From Aricia agestis (taxonomy: Eukaryota > Arthropoda > Insecta > Lepidoptera > Lycaenidae): a stretch of DNA of 64,000 nucleotides. The stretch is from positions 4,035,001 to 4,099,000 of the forward strand of contig NC_056427.1 in the NCBI RefSeq assembly GCF_905147365.1. The letters run 5' to 3'. Every line of letters starts with the position of its first letter. Positions within the stretch are counted from its first letter, which is position 1. Positions 45,071 to 55,705 of the stretch are shown here, in pieces. The notes beneath the pieces were generated by a model. That model was not told the DNA's origin and searched no databases. It saw only the letters and a program-made list of their open reading frames with translations. A program made the position numbers and the translations under genes.

Positions 45071-45360
45071 TAGCTCTACGAATAATAAAAACTAAGCAAA
45101 CGTAACTCCCATACTAATATCGTTTTAGGTTCCTTTCGAACTGTCATGTAACGTCACCTTATTACCCTATTCCCTCTTAAAAGGCCGGCAACGCACCTGC
45201 AGCTATTCTGTGTTGCTGCGAGTGTCCATGGGCGACGGAAGTTGCTTAATGCTTTCCATCAGGTGACCCGTTTGCTCGTTTGCCCCCTTATTTCATAAAA
45301 AAAACCTAGGTACACATTTTTGACAAGACGTATTGTAGTTCAACATGTTTGTTTTTTTTT
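45071..45360. mobile_element. 13074-type MITE interrupted by SINE-1 fragment
   Basis: CTACGAATAATAAAAACTAA and CTGTCATGTAACGTCACC match 13075-13160. After the insert, ACCTAGGTACACATTTTTGA matches 13211 onwards. The right terminus is lost. Confidence 0.7.
45159..45304 (+). mobile_element. SINE-1 3' fragment nested in MITE
   Basis: TTATTACCCTATTCCCTCTT to TTTCATAAAAAAAA: 5'-truncated, as expected of target-primed insertion. Confidence 0.83.
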
Positions 45361-45475
45361 GCAGGACCAATTTTTTAAAGTAATTTGGCACAAACACAGA
45401 GTAGATCACGGGAAAGAACATAATATGCTACTTTTGCGGGAATATGTACGGATCCGGCGGAATGTCTCATCGCGG

Positions 45476-45517
45476 ATGAAGCCGCGTGGATTGTCTTAAC
45501 AATCCACGCGGCTTCAT
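45476..45517. repeat. Perfect hairpin, 19 bp arms, 4 nt loop
   Basis: ATGAAGCCGCGTGGATTGT, loop CTTA, exact complement. Followed by GGCTTCGG-type words. Confidence 0.9.
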
Positions 45518-45542
45518 TCGGCTTGCTTCGGCGGCTTCGGCC

Positions 45543-45935
45543 TAAGGGCCGCGTTCAAATGACACGCGTCGACCACGCGTAGAACCCGCACACGCGTTGT
45601 GCCCGCATTACACCCGCACTCGCCACGCGCACGCCACGCGCATGTCCCGCGCACGCATAAACTACTAGTGATTGGATTACTTCGTTCTGTAGACTAGCCA
45701 CAGCGCGGGCGCAAGGCATGTGCAGCGCGTATGCGGGGTGACCGCGAGGCGGGCGCGGCGCAGGCGCGTGGCGTGTGCGTGGCGTGCGCGGATGGAATTC
45801 GATAAATGCAATTTGAGATCTATTGATGTGCCTAAAGACTCAAATAAAATCAGCAAATTTCCAAGCGAGTTTGACGCGGGTGCAGAAGCGCGTGGCGTGG
45901 GCGGGGCGGGCGCGTGTCGTCTGAACACGGCCTTA
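45543..45935. mobile_element. CpG-rich MITE (AAGGGCCGCGTTCAAATGAC)
   Basis: Termini match over ~26 bp with a few differences (right end CGTCTGAACACGGCCTTA). Arms are full of CGCGCACGC / GCGTGGCGTG words. Paired frames on both strands are artefacts of this. Confidence 0.7.
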
Positions 45936-46168
45936 TCATACAAATAGTTTGTTATAGTTTTGGAACTAAGCAACACAATAGGGAATATGCAAATTTAATA
46001 TATTTTATGAAAATTTTGCTATTAAAATGTTAAAAAAATATTAAAGAAGGGCCACTGTAAGGTTAATATTTTATAAAATATTGTTTTTTTACATAAATTA
46101 CGAATTAAAAGTAACTTGGAACGGATTTCCAAACACCAATCAGCGTTCAGTGACGTCACATCTGCTAT

Positions 46169-46252
46169 CCCCGCGTTCCATTTAGCGTTAAAAACGATCA
46201 AAATGCCCTCTTGGGCGTTTTGATCGTTTTTAACGCTAAATGGAACGCGGGG
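46169..46252. repeat. Hairpin with perfect 35 bp arms
   Basis: CCCCGCGTTCCATTTAGCGT... (46169-46203) is exactly complemented at 46218-46252. The 14 nt loop contains GCCC/GGGC, so the stem nearly closes. Confidence 0.92.
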
Positions 46253-46740
46253 TTGACAGACCGTTTTGGCGCCAAAATTTAAATTGACAATTTAAACCGC
46301 ATTTTTGCGGTAAATTCCAGTGTTTTAATTTTTTTTTACACTTGTGGTCTATTCTACATGGATTTCTTTAAAACAAACACATAAAAATCAAAATATCGCA
46401 TCTTCTCTATTATACTTAAATCCAGAGCGAAAACAGATACGTCTGAGTTATGACTTCATACTGGTTTATGACGTCATAAAGCTACGAAGTCATAAAATGA
46501 CCAGTTAAGTCAATATAATTCCGATAAAAGCAGGTTATTCTATAGCCTAGGTTCTGAAATGTGACCCAGTGTACTGAGCAGTGCTCGCGTCGTCATAATA
46601 TTGTATTCGACGCCATACTAACAATCCTCGTCATTCATCATAGAATGAACCGCGGATTTTCATCCAGTAGAGGTTTGGGCTTGAAGAGGTAACAGACAGA
46701 CACTTTCGCATTAATAATATAAGTGTGTTCCAAAATATTG
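46253..46740. other. No gene seen; REP-4 end fragment
   Basis: 46670-46725 holds GGTTTGGGCTTGAAGAGGTA and AACAGACAGACACTTTCGC. Confidence 0.5.
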
Positions 46741-47490
46741 TCCACTAGATGATGCCTGCGACTCCGTTGCGTCAAAATTCGTTTAAGGCCTTATCACACT
46801 GGCGAGTAGCGAGCGATTTGAAAGCGACGCGACTGCGCAGCGCACACGCCGCGATGACGCCGCGATTGCGCGGCGTGCACGCAGCTTGCCTTCGGCGTTT
46901 TGGACACTCAGCAGCAAAATGGATTCTGACGTCACTCCCTAGACGATTCTACTACATACAATAATAATCTGTGTACACGAGTGTACAAAATGGCGTCCAC
47001 GCCACGCCGCGACGACGCTGCGCTGTCGCGACGTGTGCGCTGCGCAGTCGCGTCGCTTTCAAATCGCTCGCTAATCTCCAGTGTGATAAGGCACTTATTC
47101 ATCACTTACAGGATAAAAAGTGTCATATGTCCTTTTCCAGTGCGTCTAGCATGCGTCCAACGAGATAATATCTCACTCTCGAGTGTAGTTAAAAACGACT
47201 TTTCTCATAAAATCTCAACAAAACTCGATAAAATGTGTTAAGGTTCGCAAATTTTGACCACAGATCTACACGAGAAAACATGTATGTCATGTTAGGGCCA
47301 ATAGAGATAAAGAGACAAACCATCAAACATCGAGAAGTAAAATTTTTTTTCTCGTTGCCGCATGCTGAGCGCACAGGACTGAAAGTATGTCCATACCCAA
47401 TTTCAGCACAATAGATTTAGCGGTTTGGGCGTGAATAGGTAACAAACAGACAAACAGACTTTAGAATTTATAATATTTAAGTATGGATGG
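46741..47490 (-). repeat. REP-4 pieces around a MITE
   Basis: ACTAGATGATGCCTGCGACT (46744-46785) and AGGATAAAAAGTGTCATATG (47110-47140) are REP-4 interrupted by the MITE at 46786. 47395-47490 is another REP-4 end. Confidence 0.6.
46786..47094. mobile_element. CpG-rich foldback MITE, ~62 bp arms
   Basis: Left GCCTTATCACACTGGCGAGT and the matching right end; arms share GCGAGCGATTTGAAAGCGAC and GCGACTGCGCAGCGCACACG. The core is also palindrome-rich. Confidence 0.83.
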
Positions 47491-47602
47491 ACTAGCTTGT
47501 ATACTAACTAGGTTATATTTTAAAACATAGCCATAATATAACAGTTGCAATATCGTAACATGGAGAATGCAAACTTTTCTACAAAGCCAAATGTATATTT
47601 AT

Positions 47603-47905
47603 ACGTGGGAGAGCCATGCTTCGGCACGAATGGGCCGGCTCGACCGGAGAAATACCACGTTCTCACAGAAAACCGGCGTGAAACAGCGCTAGCGCTGTGT
47701 TTGAGTTAGTTTACCGGAGGCCCAATCCCCTACCCTATTCCCTTCCCTACCCTTCTCTATTCCCTTCCTTACCCTCCCCTATTCCCTCTTAAAAGGCCGG
47801 CAACGCACCTGCAGCTCTTCTGATGCTGCGAGTGTCCATGGGCGACGGAAGTTGCTTTTCATCAGGTGACCCGTTTGCTCGTTTGCCCCATTATTTCATA
47901 AAAAA
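47603..47905 (+). mobile_element. SINE-1 copy
   Basis: From ACGTGGGAGAGCCATGCTTC to CCCCATTATTTCATAAAAAA, with a small gap after GCTGTGTTT. Confidence 0.88.
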
Positions 47906-48834
47906 GTACACCTGCCGTACTGTTTCGTTTTCACTCTTGTCAGCACTCAGAGTGCAACCGTTACGAGATAAGAGGAAAAGAGTGCTCTTATGACATAACA
48001 CACACTTACGCACTACAAAAAATCTACTATCTTAGTTTAAGGCGGTCCCCCTGCGGAGATGCCGTAATTTACCGCTTTTGAGAGCTTTATAACTCATAAT
48101 TTGAAAGATATAAAATTATAATAAAAATACAGTAATAATCTTCAGTATACGAACATTCGTTTCCACGTTATTAATTTCCTATTATTGTTTAGTATACTTA
48201 CTCATGATATCCGCTTCCAAAGTAATACCAATTTATTTAAATCCTAGCATACATTCAGCATCTCCCTAGTTTTTACAAATTACTTTTATTTGAAAAACAC
48301 ACGTAAATAGATCGACAATATCATTAACTACATATTCCACGTTTTAATTTTTTTAGGTTAATTTTGAACTAAGATAATTAAAAAAATATGGTTTTGGTGC
48401 GATCTCGGCAACGCGCAACGCGGCAAATGTATGGTCAAGGTCGTTTGCTCGCGGGACGGCCTTAAAATTTAAATGAATGCTATCGTTGCTGAAATCGACG
48501 TAAGAGCTACTAAAATAATTCTACAACCTACCAAAAGACGATGCCTTATATCCTAGCAAAATACACACAAAGCCAAACTTAGATCATTCCGAAAATGGTG
48601 GATTTGATCAAATATAGCCAATAAAGGAGGTGCGGTCAAGCGTGAGCGTGCAAACATGGGTTCCGTATTTGTCTTGCGCTGTGTGTAGTAATTCGTGCCG
48701 AGGGGTCCTTAATTAAATTTGCTTGTTGCCGGTAACGCCTATACAGTATACCGGTCACAATACAATGTGTTAATACTTATGTGATATAAAAAAAACTAGG
48801 CCTTTACATCCGTTGTGGATGATTTATACAGTAT
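47906..48834. other. SINE-2 tail fragment then no gene seen
   Basis: 47930-48020 (AGTGCTCTTATGACATAACA) is a diverged SINE-2 body. The remainder is AT-rich. Confidence 0.45.
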
Positions 48835-49146
48835 TTTTCAGAGCGAAGTAACCACTCCTCAAATACTGCAGTGCCTGGGACAAGATTTTTAAATGTCCGT
48901 ATGGTTGCCCAAGCGCATACGGCATTCTCGCATCATAATCGGCCTAGTTTCGAGGAAAGAACTAGTCAATACGTCTGGGACCAACTATGTGCGGGTTTCC
49001 TCACGATGTTTTCCTTCACCGTACGAGCGTCCGTATTATGTACTTGAGATCAGAAAATGTCTCATAGGTACACGCCTCCACCCGGGTTCGAACCTGCACC
49101 CTCTAGGAGTGCGAACCGAAGGTCTGCCCATTAGGCCACGGACGCT
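48835..49146 (-). mobile_element. SINE-3: second tRNA-headed SINE
   Basis: Read on the minus strand, GCGTCCGTGGCCTAATGGGC and GGTTCGAACCCGGG resemble A- and B-boxes. The body has GTATGGTTGCCCAAGCGCAT and CAAATACTGCAGTGCCTGGG. Related to 21475-21710. Confidence 0.72.
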
Positions 49147-49152
49147 CTGTGA

Positions 49153-49401
49153 TATACAGGGTGTAACAAAACTAAGTGATAATACTTTAGGGTGTGTATG
49201 AGTTCCTTGTAGAGAGTTCACTGTGAAAGTAACAGCGCTGAAAGACCAACTTATTTTTTCACTTTTGTATGGGCAAGCGCCCCAGCGTCGCGAGTTTCCC
49301 CATACAAAAGTGAAAAAAGCGCTGCTACTTTCAAATTGAACTGTATGTAAGGGACCATATCCTAAAGTTTTGTCACTTAGTTTTGTTACATCCTGTATAT
49401 C
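49153..49401. mobile_element. REP-9 foldback copy
   Basis: The same arms as 31167-31418, including the loop GCGCCCCAGCGTCGCGAGTT. The ATACAGGGTGTAAC terminus and its complement bound it. Confidence 0.86.
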
Positions 49402-49442
49402 ACACTTATATTTGTTATACTAGATGACGCACGCAACTCCGT

Positions 49443-49754
49443 CTTTTTATGTAATAAGGAGGCAAACGAGCAAACGAGCAAACGGGTCACCTGATGGAAA
49501 GCAACTACCGTCGCCTGCAGCTGCAGGTGCGTTGCCGGCCTTTTAAGAGGGAATAGGGTAATAGGGGAGGGTAGGGAAGGGAAGGGAATAGGGGAGGGTA
49601 GGAAAGGGAATAGGGTAGGGGATTGGGCCTCCGGTAAACTCACTCACTCGGCGAAACACAGCGCAAGCGCTGTTTCACGCCGGTTTTCTGTGAGAACGTG
49701 GTATTTATCCGGTCGAGCCGGCCCATTCGTGCCGAAGCATGGCTCTCCCACGTA
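49443..49754 (-). mobile_element. SINE-1 copy inserted in REP-4
   Basis: CTAGATGACGCACGCAACTC (REP-4 end) precedes CTTTTTATGTAATAAGGAGG. The SINE has lost CATGGACACTCGCAGC and repeats CAAACGAG. Confidence 0.86.
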
Positions 49755-49774
49755 TAAACATAGTATGTAGATAT

Positions 49775-50128
49775 TATGTGTTATTATCAGTCAGTCAAGG
49801 TGTGACGACGCGAGCCCTAACAAAGCTCGGCTTTTAGCTAGTTATACTAATACTGTCGAAAGGGAGAAACAGATACTACTTATATCATTTATTTCCCCAC
49901 TGAACCCCAAACTAATAAAGTGCACCATATGTTACTGATACTGATGTGTTAATACGGAATTGCCTAAACAATATATTTCTTTTGTGTGTTATATTAATCT
50001 TTAGTCTATTTCTTATATATTTTCGATATGTTATTCTTGTACACAAAAAAAATCTACCACTAATTAAGTAACGCAAAAAATATGGAATAACTTAATTACG
50101 CAAAGAGATGAGAGGGCTACTACTTACT
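49775..50128. repeat. REP-10 fragment and AT-rich DNA
   Basis: 49785-49850 carries GTCAGTCAAGGTGTGACGAC and CAAAGCTCGGCTTTTAGCTA, also at 40885 and, reversed, at 59864. The rest has no features. Confidence 0.5.
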
Positions 50129-50622
50129 AGCGACCCGCCCCGGCGTCGCACGGGTATAAAATATATAGCCACTGAAAAAAATATTAAAATCGATAGCCTA
50201 TGATGCTTCACGTGGTCTACTTCTTATCGGTGCCAAATAACATAAAAATTGCTCCAGTAGTTCGCGAGAAAAGCCCTTTCAAATTATTTCCCCCGTTTTT
50301 TCCACATTCTCCTATTAGTCTTAGCGTGATAAAATATAGCCTGTAGCCTTCCTCAATAAATGGGCTATTTAACACTAAAAGAATTTTTCAAATCGGACCA
50401 GTAATTCCTGAGATTAGCGTGTTCAAGTTAGCCCTTTCAAATAATTTTCCTCGTTTTTTCCACATTTTCCTCTATTTCTTTGCTCCCTTCCTCGATAAAT
50501 GGGCCATCTAACACTAAAAGAATCATCAAAATCCGTTGCGTAGTTTTAAAGATTAAAGGGAACAAAGGGACACGAGGGAAAAAAAGCGACATTGTTTTAT
50601 AATATTATGTAAGTATAGATAA
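50129..50622 (+). repeat. REP-8 copy
   Basis: It matches 27571-28080 throughout, from CTAGCGACCCGCCCCGGCGT to AATATTATGTAAGTATAGAT. Confidence 0.75.
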
Positions 50623-51060
50623 TCCGACCAAAATCCGACATGTTGAAAATGCGAAAGTCTGTCTGTTTGTCTGTTATCTCTACTAACTACGGCGACTAAC
50701 CCCAAACAATCAGACATCGTCCTTCTCTCTTCACACTGACGCCCGTCTTTCATATGCCATGTGAAAAAGGACGACGCGGATTTATCGCCGAATTAGTTTC
50801 TTCTTAATAACTCGATAAATATACCTTTACAACATTTTGAAAATCCGCCAGGTCAGTGTCTCAATGATAGAATTTTATACAATGTGTTAAAATATTAACT
50901 TAGTTTAATGCACGGCTATGGCAATTTATGAAAAATTCGTGAAAATTAAATGCATCTTTGTGATTTTTGTCTATCGAAAGATGCCGCCGGTTTTCTGTGA
51001 GCCCGTAGTATTTGTCCGGTCGAGCCGGCCCATTCATGCCGAATCATGGCTCTACCACGT
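50623..51060 (-). repeat. Fragments: REP-4, 11652-type repeat, SINE-1 head
   Basis: 50640-50690 REP-4 words; 50705-50798 is the reverse of 11652-11750; 50994-51060 (GCCGGTTTTCTGTGAGCCCG to CATGGCTCTACCACGT) is a SINE-1 5' fragment. Confidence 0.6.
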
Positions 51061-51622
51061 ACAAGTCAACCGTCCCACTAGATTTTGAAAGTTACAGCAT
51101 ATTAATTGCTTTTGTGCAATACGCACATACTCGGGCACTACAAAAGAAGTCTAGCCATTTCAGCAAAATTGATGAGGAAATGGGCACTATTTTTTCAATT
51201 TTATGGTACTATTAGTTTTATTCACACAAAATTCAATTATTCAAGCTCGATGATAGAAAAATATGACCGAACTATTCAATTTTATGCATCAAATTCTAAA
51301 ACAGGTAAGTGGTACTCGAATTCTTCAGAAAAACTGTTTTTGCCATGCTATAACCAGTTTATTTGGACCCCTATTTGAAGTAATGTTCTTTCAACGTAGT
51401 TATAAGTGAGGGGTCAATGTATATTGGTCCCATGATCTTTCTTTTTCAAGAGGGTACCTTAGAGGATTCGATATCGTCCTTAGAAAAGTTGATTGATTAA
51501 GATGGCTTCAGGTTATATGGCAATTTTAGGTTTGACCTTATAACTAGCTGCCACATTCAGAGACAGTTAATGATAACTTAACTGGACGTTTTAGAGAAAA
51601 TGTATGTCTTTGTTAAAATACG
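51061..51622. other. No gene seen
   Basis: A 90-codon frame at 51106-51378 has no recognisable domain. Confidence 0.4.
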
Positions 51623-52258
51623 TGTGGCACTCGGGGAGTGCCGCGGTAAAGCTATTGCATTTTTATCAATTTATGCAATAATTATAACAAGCAATGTCTA
51701 GGCGCAGGCACACAAACACCGTGCCTAAGTGTCGGCAGGAGTGAGGGGTGTTAGGGTTATTTTGTTACGGAATGCCTTGTTCCGTCGCTGCGCTTAAAGC
51801 TAATGGCTTAAAAAGTAAACTAAAAATCGGCCAAGTGCGAATTGGACTCGTGCACGAGTACGTACCCCAAATCCCAATAGAGCAAAAATAGGCTGAAGAT
51901 CGTGTTTTTTGTATGGGAGCCCTCTTCATTATTTCATTTATTTAAATTTTATTATAAATTATTAATGTAAATACAACTGAGTATTTCGTGAAAATCTCCG
52001 TTTCCGTTTTGCCGTTATTGATATCGAGCAAAAATTGCAAAAAAATCACGTTTGTTGTATGGGAGCCCCCCTTAAATATTTAATTTATTTTGTTTTTAGT
52101 ATTTGTTGTTATAGCGGCAACAGATATACACAATCTGCAAAAATTTCAGAAGTCTAGCTATAGCGGTTCTTTACAGCCTGGAGACACACAGACAGACGGA
52201 CAGACGGACAATCTTAGTAATAGGGTCCCGTTTTTACTCTTTGGGTACGGAACCCTAA
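51623..52258 (-). repeat. REP-5 copy followed by full-length REP-6
   Basis: 51623-51815: GGCACTCGGGGAGTGCCGCG, ACACCGTGCCTAAGTG, TTTTGTTACGGAATGCC. 51823-52258: GGCCAAGTGCGAATTGGACT, TTTGTATGGGAGCCC twice, GACAGACGGACAGACGGACA, GGGTACGGAACCCTAAAA. Confidence 0.65.
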
Positions 52259-52655
52259 AAAGTAATAACGCAAAGCCCCTAAAAGTATTTACTACAATTA
52301 TTATGAATATAATATGACCTCAGAGTCAATATCAATAAACCCTAGTTCTAGTTAATAATATTTGATATGCAAACACCAACAATACCAGTATGCATATTTA
52401 TAACTTATGCATATTACAAGCTAACCTATTTGCATTTGAATACCGCGAAAAAGTTGTGAATTTGTAAGCTATTGTGAGAATTCTAAATTTGAACATAGCA
52501 TAGTATGGACACCTATAAATAATGCTACCAAGTATAGTTAGGACGAGGCAGGCAGATCACCTGATAGTCTGACGATATGATGCATTGGGGTAGAAAGAGT
52601 GCTTATGTGCACTGCGCACACACTGACTGGATACTATAGAGTAACGCCTGCGTAG
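52259..52655. other. No gene; SINE-2 tail at its end
   Basis: 52590-52652 has AGTGCTTATGTGCACTGCGC and GTAACGCCTGCGTAG. Confidence 0.5.
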
Positions 52656-52989
52656 TTTTTTTTTTTATGAAATAAGGGGGCAAACGAGCAAACGGGTCAC
52701 CTGATGGAAAGCAACTTCCGTCGCCCATGGACACTCGCAGCATCAGAACAGCTGCAGGTGCGTTGCCGGCCTTTTAAGAGGGAATAGGGTAGTAGGGGAG
52801 GGTAGGGACAGGAAGGGAAGGGAATAGGGGAGGGTACGGAAGGGAATAGGGTAGGGGATTGGGCCTCCGGTAAACTCACTCACTCGGCGAAACACAGCGC
52901 AAGCGCTGTTTCATGCCGGTTTTCTGTGAGAACGTGGTATTTCTCCGGTCGAGCCGGTCCATTCGTGCCGAAGCATGGCTCTCCCACGT
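52656..52989 (-). mobile_element. SINE-1 copy inserted in SINE-2 tail
   Basis: T-run directly after CGCCTGCGTAG; full length to CATGGCTCTCCCACGT. Confidence 0.88.
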
Positions 52990-53060
52990 ATTGTTTTTTT
53001 CCAACAAAAACAATTATAATCCTATCTTGTCGCTCAAAGTGTCTTCATAATAATAATACC

Positions 53061-53402
53061 GGTTTCGGTGACGGTGGCCGGTTTCATTGAAACCAGGCTA
53101 GCTACGCAGGAGTAATATATTTTATAGTGCCCAAGTGTGCGCACAGTACACAAGAGCACTCCTTATTCCTTTACTCTCATAGCCCAGTGGGACGGAAGAC
53201 CGACACGACCAGCGAGAGATCAGGCGCAGGACCGACTTTTTACATGCCCATCCGACGCATGGATCATCTTACTTGTCAGACAATCAGGTGATAAGCCTGC
53301 ATTGTCCCAACCAAAATTGGAAAAACATGTTTCCAACGCGGGAATCGAACCTACGACCTCCGAGTCAAGAGCCACGCTCTTAACCACTGGACCACGGAGG
53401 CG
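53061..53402 (-). mobile_element. SINE-2 full-length copy
   Basis: CGGTTTCGGTGACGGTGGCC, CCAGTGGGACGGAAGACCGA, GGAATCGAACCTACGACCTC, CACTGGACCACGGAGGCG. Confidence 0.84.
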
Positions 53403-53676
53403 TTGAAAAGTGTCTTCATACTAAATTTTAAAAGAGGTAACAGATAGACAGCTGATACCTTCTTTTGCATTTACTAAATTTACTAAAGAATTGATTGAAA
53501 ACGAAACTAAGCATTTCCAACAGATATAACATTAGTTTTACAACAAAACAATTGCAGATTCTTGAAGACCCCTAATAAGTTAATGCGGAACCCGGATAAT
53601 TGGTTTCCTCCCTCCCCCCTCCCCACTACGCACGTGTAGTTGCTATAACGTGACGATAGATATAGAGATTAGTATC

Positions 53677-53797
53677 TAATGCTTCTCTCTTCTCTAATTC
53701 TAATGCTTCTCTCTTCTCTAATTCTAATGCTTCTCTCTTCTCTAATTCTAATGCTTCTCTCTTCTCTAATTCTAATGCTTCTCTCTTCTCTAATTAT
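53677..53797 (+). repeat. 24 bp tandem repeat, 5 units
   Basis: The unit starts TAATGCTTCTCTCTTCTCTA and begins at 53677, 53701, 53725, 53749 and 53773. The first four are identical. Confidence 0.95.
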
Positions 53798-54584
53798 ACA
53801 ATCTAGACAAAGACATTTACCAAGTTGTTAGATTCAAGGAGTCAAAATGTAGTAAGTATCTAAAAATGTCCAGTCCAGAATATGATTAAGTAATTATGAA
53901 AATAAAAAAAATATTAATCATAATATTTTAATATTATTTAACTGGTTTGTTTACTAGAACAAAAAAAACCAATCGAAAGTGTAAGTAGATCATGCAAAAG
54001 TTATCTCGACTATTTGTCCCGTCACAATAATACTTAATTATAAAGTTTACCGTGAAAGTTGCAGCGCTGAAAGAGTTGTTTTTTGTTGTACTGGCAAATT
54101 GGGGCATTTCTCAAAGAAACAAAAGTCAAAAGTAACTCTCTCAGCTTTTGCTATAGTAATATGTAACAAACCCTAAAGTTTTTTCACTTTATTCTGTTCC
54201 ATCCGAGTTACAGGTAAGAATTGATATTATGGGTAAGTAAAACCAGGTTAAACTAAAGGTAAGCAATAGTAAAGGTAAGTAATATTCTTTCACGGAATAG
54301 TTCAGGGCCATCCCGGCATTTTCCGCCACCCTACGTTATAGTTTACTATCCCATGTACGGATTTGGTGATTTTATACGGTAAAGTTTGCGTTCAAGAATT
54401 GATTTGTAGTCTTATGGATAGATGGATGGATGGTAAAATGGACTTTGCAAAAACTACTAAATGGATTTTATATCCATAAAATGCTTAGGCAAGATAGATT
54501 AATGGGATTTGATTTTTTTAACAATCTGTGACTGATTTCTTAACCCAGACAAAAAAAGGGCGGTGTTATGAGTTTGACGTATAT
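53798..54584. other. No gene; decayed REP-9
   Basis: 54040-54220 shows GTGAAAGTTGCAGCGCTGAA and AACAAACCCTAAAGTTTTTT, a diverged foldback. Confidence 0.5.
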
Positions 54585-55705
54585 TATGTCCACATCTCCA
54601 CGTCACGAGTCACGACGTCGTCAACGTGGAACGGTGCGGTAACGTGGCACGGTACGTTGACGTGACGTGATAATTTACATCGACGTTAACGTGAAAATGC
54701 ACGTCATAGTGTAGCAACATTTTGCGTCTTATTTTTCTTAAATCTCTCTCTGCGTCTTCTTAACAATAACAAAAGCAGGATACGTATAGTGCGGTCCATA
54801 TCTACATAAATAGTGAAGAATGTTTTACAAGGCATGGTGACGTACAATGTTGCTACATCGTGACGTGCATTTTTTCACCTGCCCCTCCCGGTTGCGCCGA
54901 CGCCGAGTCCACAGGCGACTCAGCAAAACTTTGCGACTGTTGCTGGTCGCCCCGCACCTCCCCCGCGGGCGAAAACTAATGGGGTGAATGACAGCCGCAA
55001 GGCTCCGAAGACTGAGAGCCGCAAGGCTACGAAGAGCTGCAAGGTGGAGTCTTCTCGGCCTGGTAAGGACGAGAGCAGGAGATGCGATGAGCAGGGCTTC
55101 ATTCTGGTGGAGAGGAGGAAGAAGAAGCCCGCCGCCCGCAACCATCGCGGCACCGCACCATATGTACCTGAGCAGCGTCTGCGGAGCGAGGTCCCCGCGA
55201 CGCCCCTGTACATATCCCGCCTGGAGGTTGGGGACGTCGTGGACTACATCCAGAAGAAGACGGCACTGCGCCTGAGAGTCGAGCGACTGCAGTCTCGCCA
55301 CAGGGTTAACTTTAGCTCCTTTGTGGTGAGAGTACCGACGAATCTTCTGTCGACTTTCGAGGCGCCGGAGTTCTGGCCGATAGATGTGGTCTACCGGTCC
55401 GGGGGAGACTCCGGAACGAAGCGAGTCATGTCGCCGGCAAAACGTGACAGTGTTAGTTTTTTAAGTATATACTTGTATAAAATATGTATGTTAGTTTTAA
55501 TTAAGGTATTTATTGTATTATAATTAATATGTTTGTTAGATTTAAGGTGATTTAATTTGTTTTATGGGCCTCTGATGCCCGAAATTGATTGATTTGATTT
55601 TTACGTTACGTTGACGTACATTATCACGTCACGACAACGTAACGTGCGGCGTGCCACGTCACCGCACCGTTCCACGTTGTCGACGTCGTAACGTGGACAT
55701 GTTGA
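54585..55705. mobile_element. Long-armed MITE (ACGTGGCACGG arms) with LINE insertion
   Basis: Outer arms 54585-54700 and 55596-55705 pair over ~105 bp (CAACGTGGAACGGTGCGGT). Inner segments at 54712-54735 and 54845-54872 (TGTTGCTACATCGTGACGTG) continue the pairing. The right arm is cut at about 54877 by foreign sequence to about 55590. Confidence 0.78.
54877..55590 (+). pseudogene. ORF1 (gag-like) fragment of a non-LTR retrotransposon
   Basis: An open frame from about 54882 to the stop at 55523 starts mid-protein (…PQATQQNFATVAGRPAPPPR), runs through the basic linker KKPAARNHRG and ends in a folded block: PLYISRLEVGDVVDYI, RVNFSSFVVRVPTN, FEAPEFWPIDVVY. I recognise this block from ORF1 proteins of lepidopteran LINEs; the exact clade is uncertain. 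No initiating ATG and no ORF2. A 3' tail TGCCCGAAATTGATTGATTT follows, so it is an ORF1-plus-tail copy inserted in a MITE. Confidence 0.7.

Noticed and set aside
51106..51378. 90-codon frame between repeats
   Set aside because: No recognisable motif, and it overlaps another short frame in a different phase.
55022..55301. Minus-strand frames opposite the LINE ORF1 fragment
   Set aside because: Shadow frames of GC-rich coding sequence; the plus strand carries the recognisable block.
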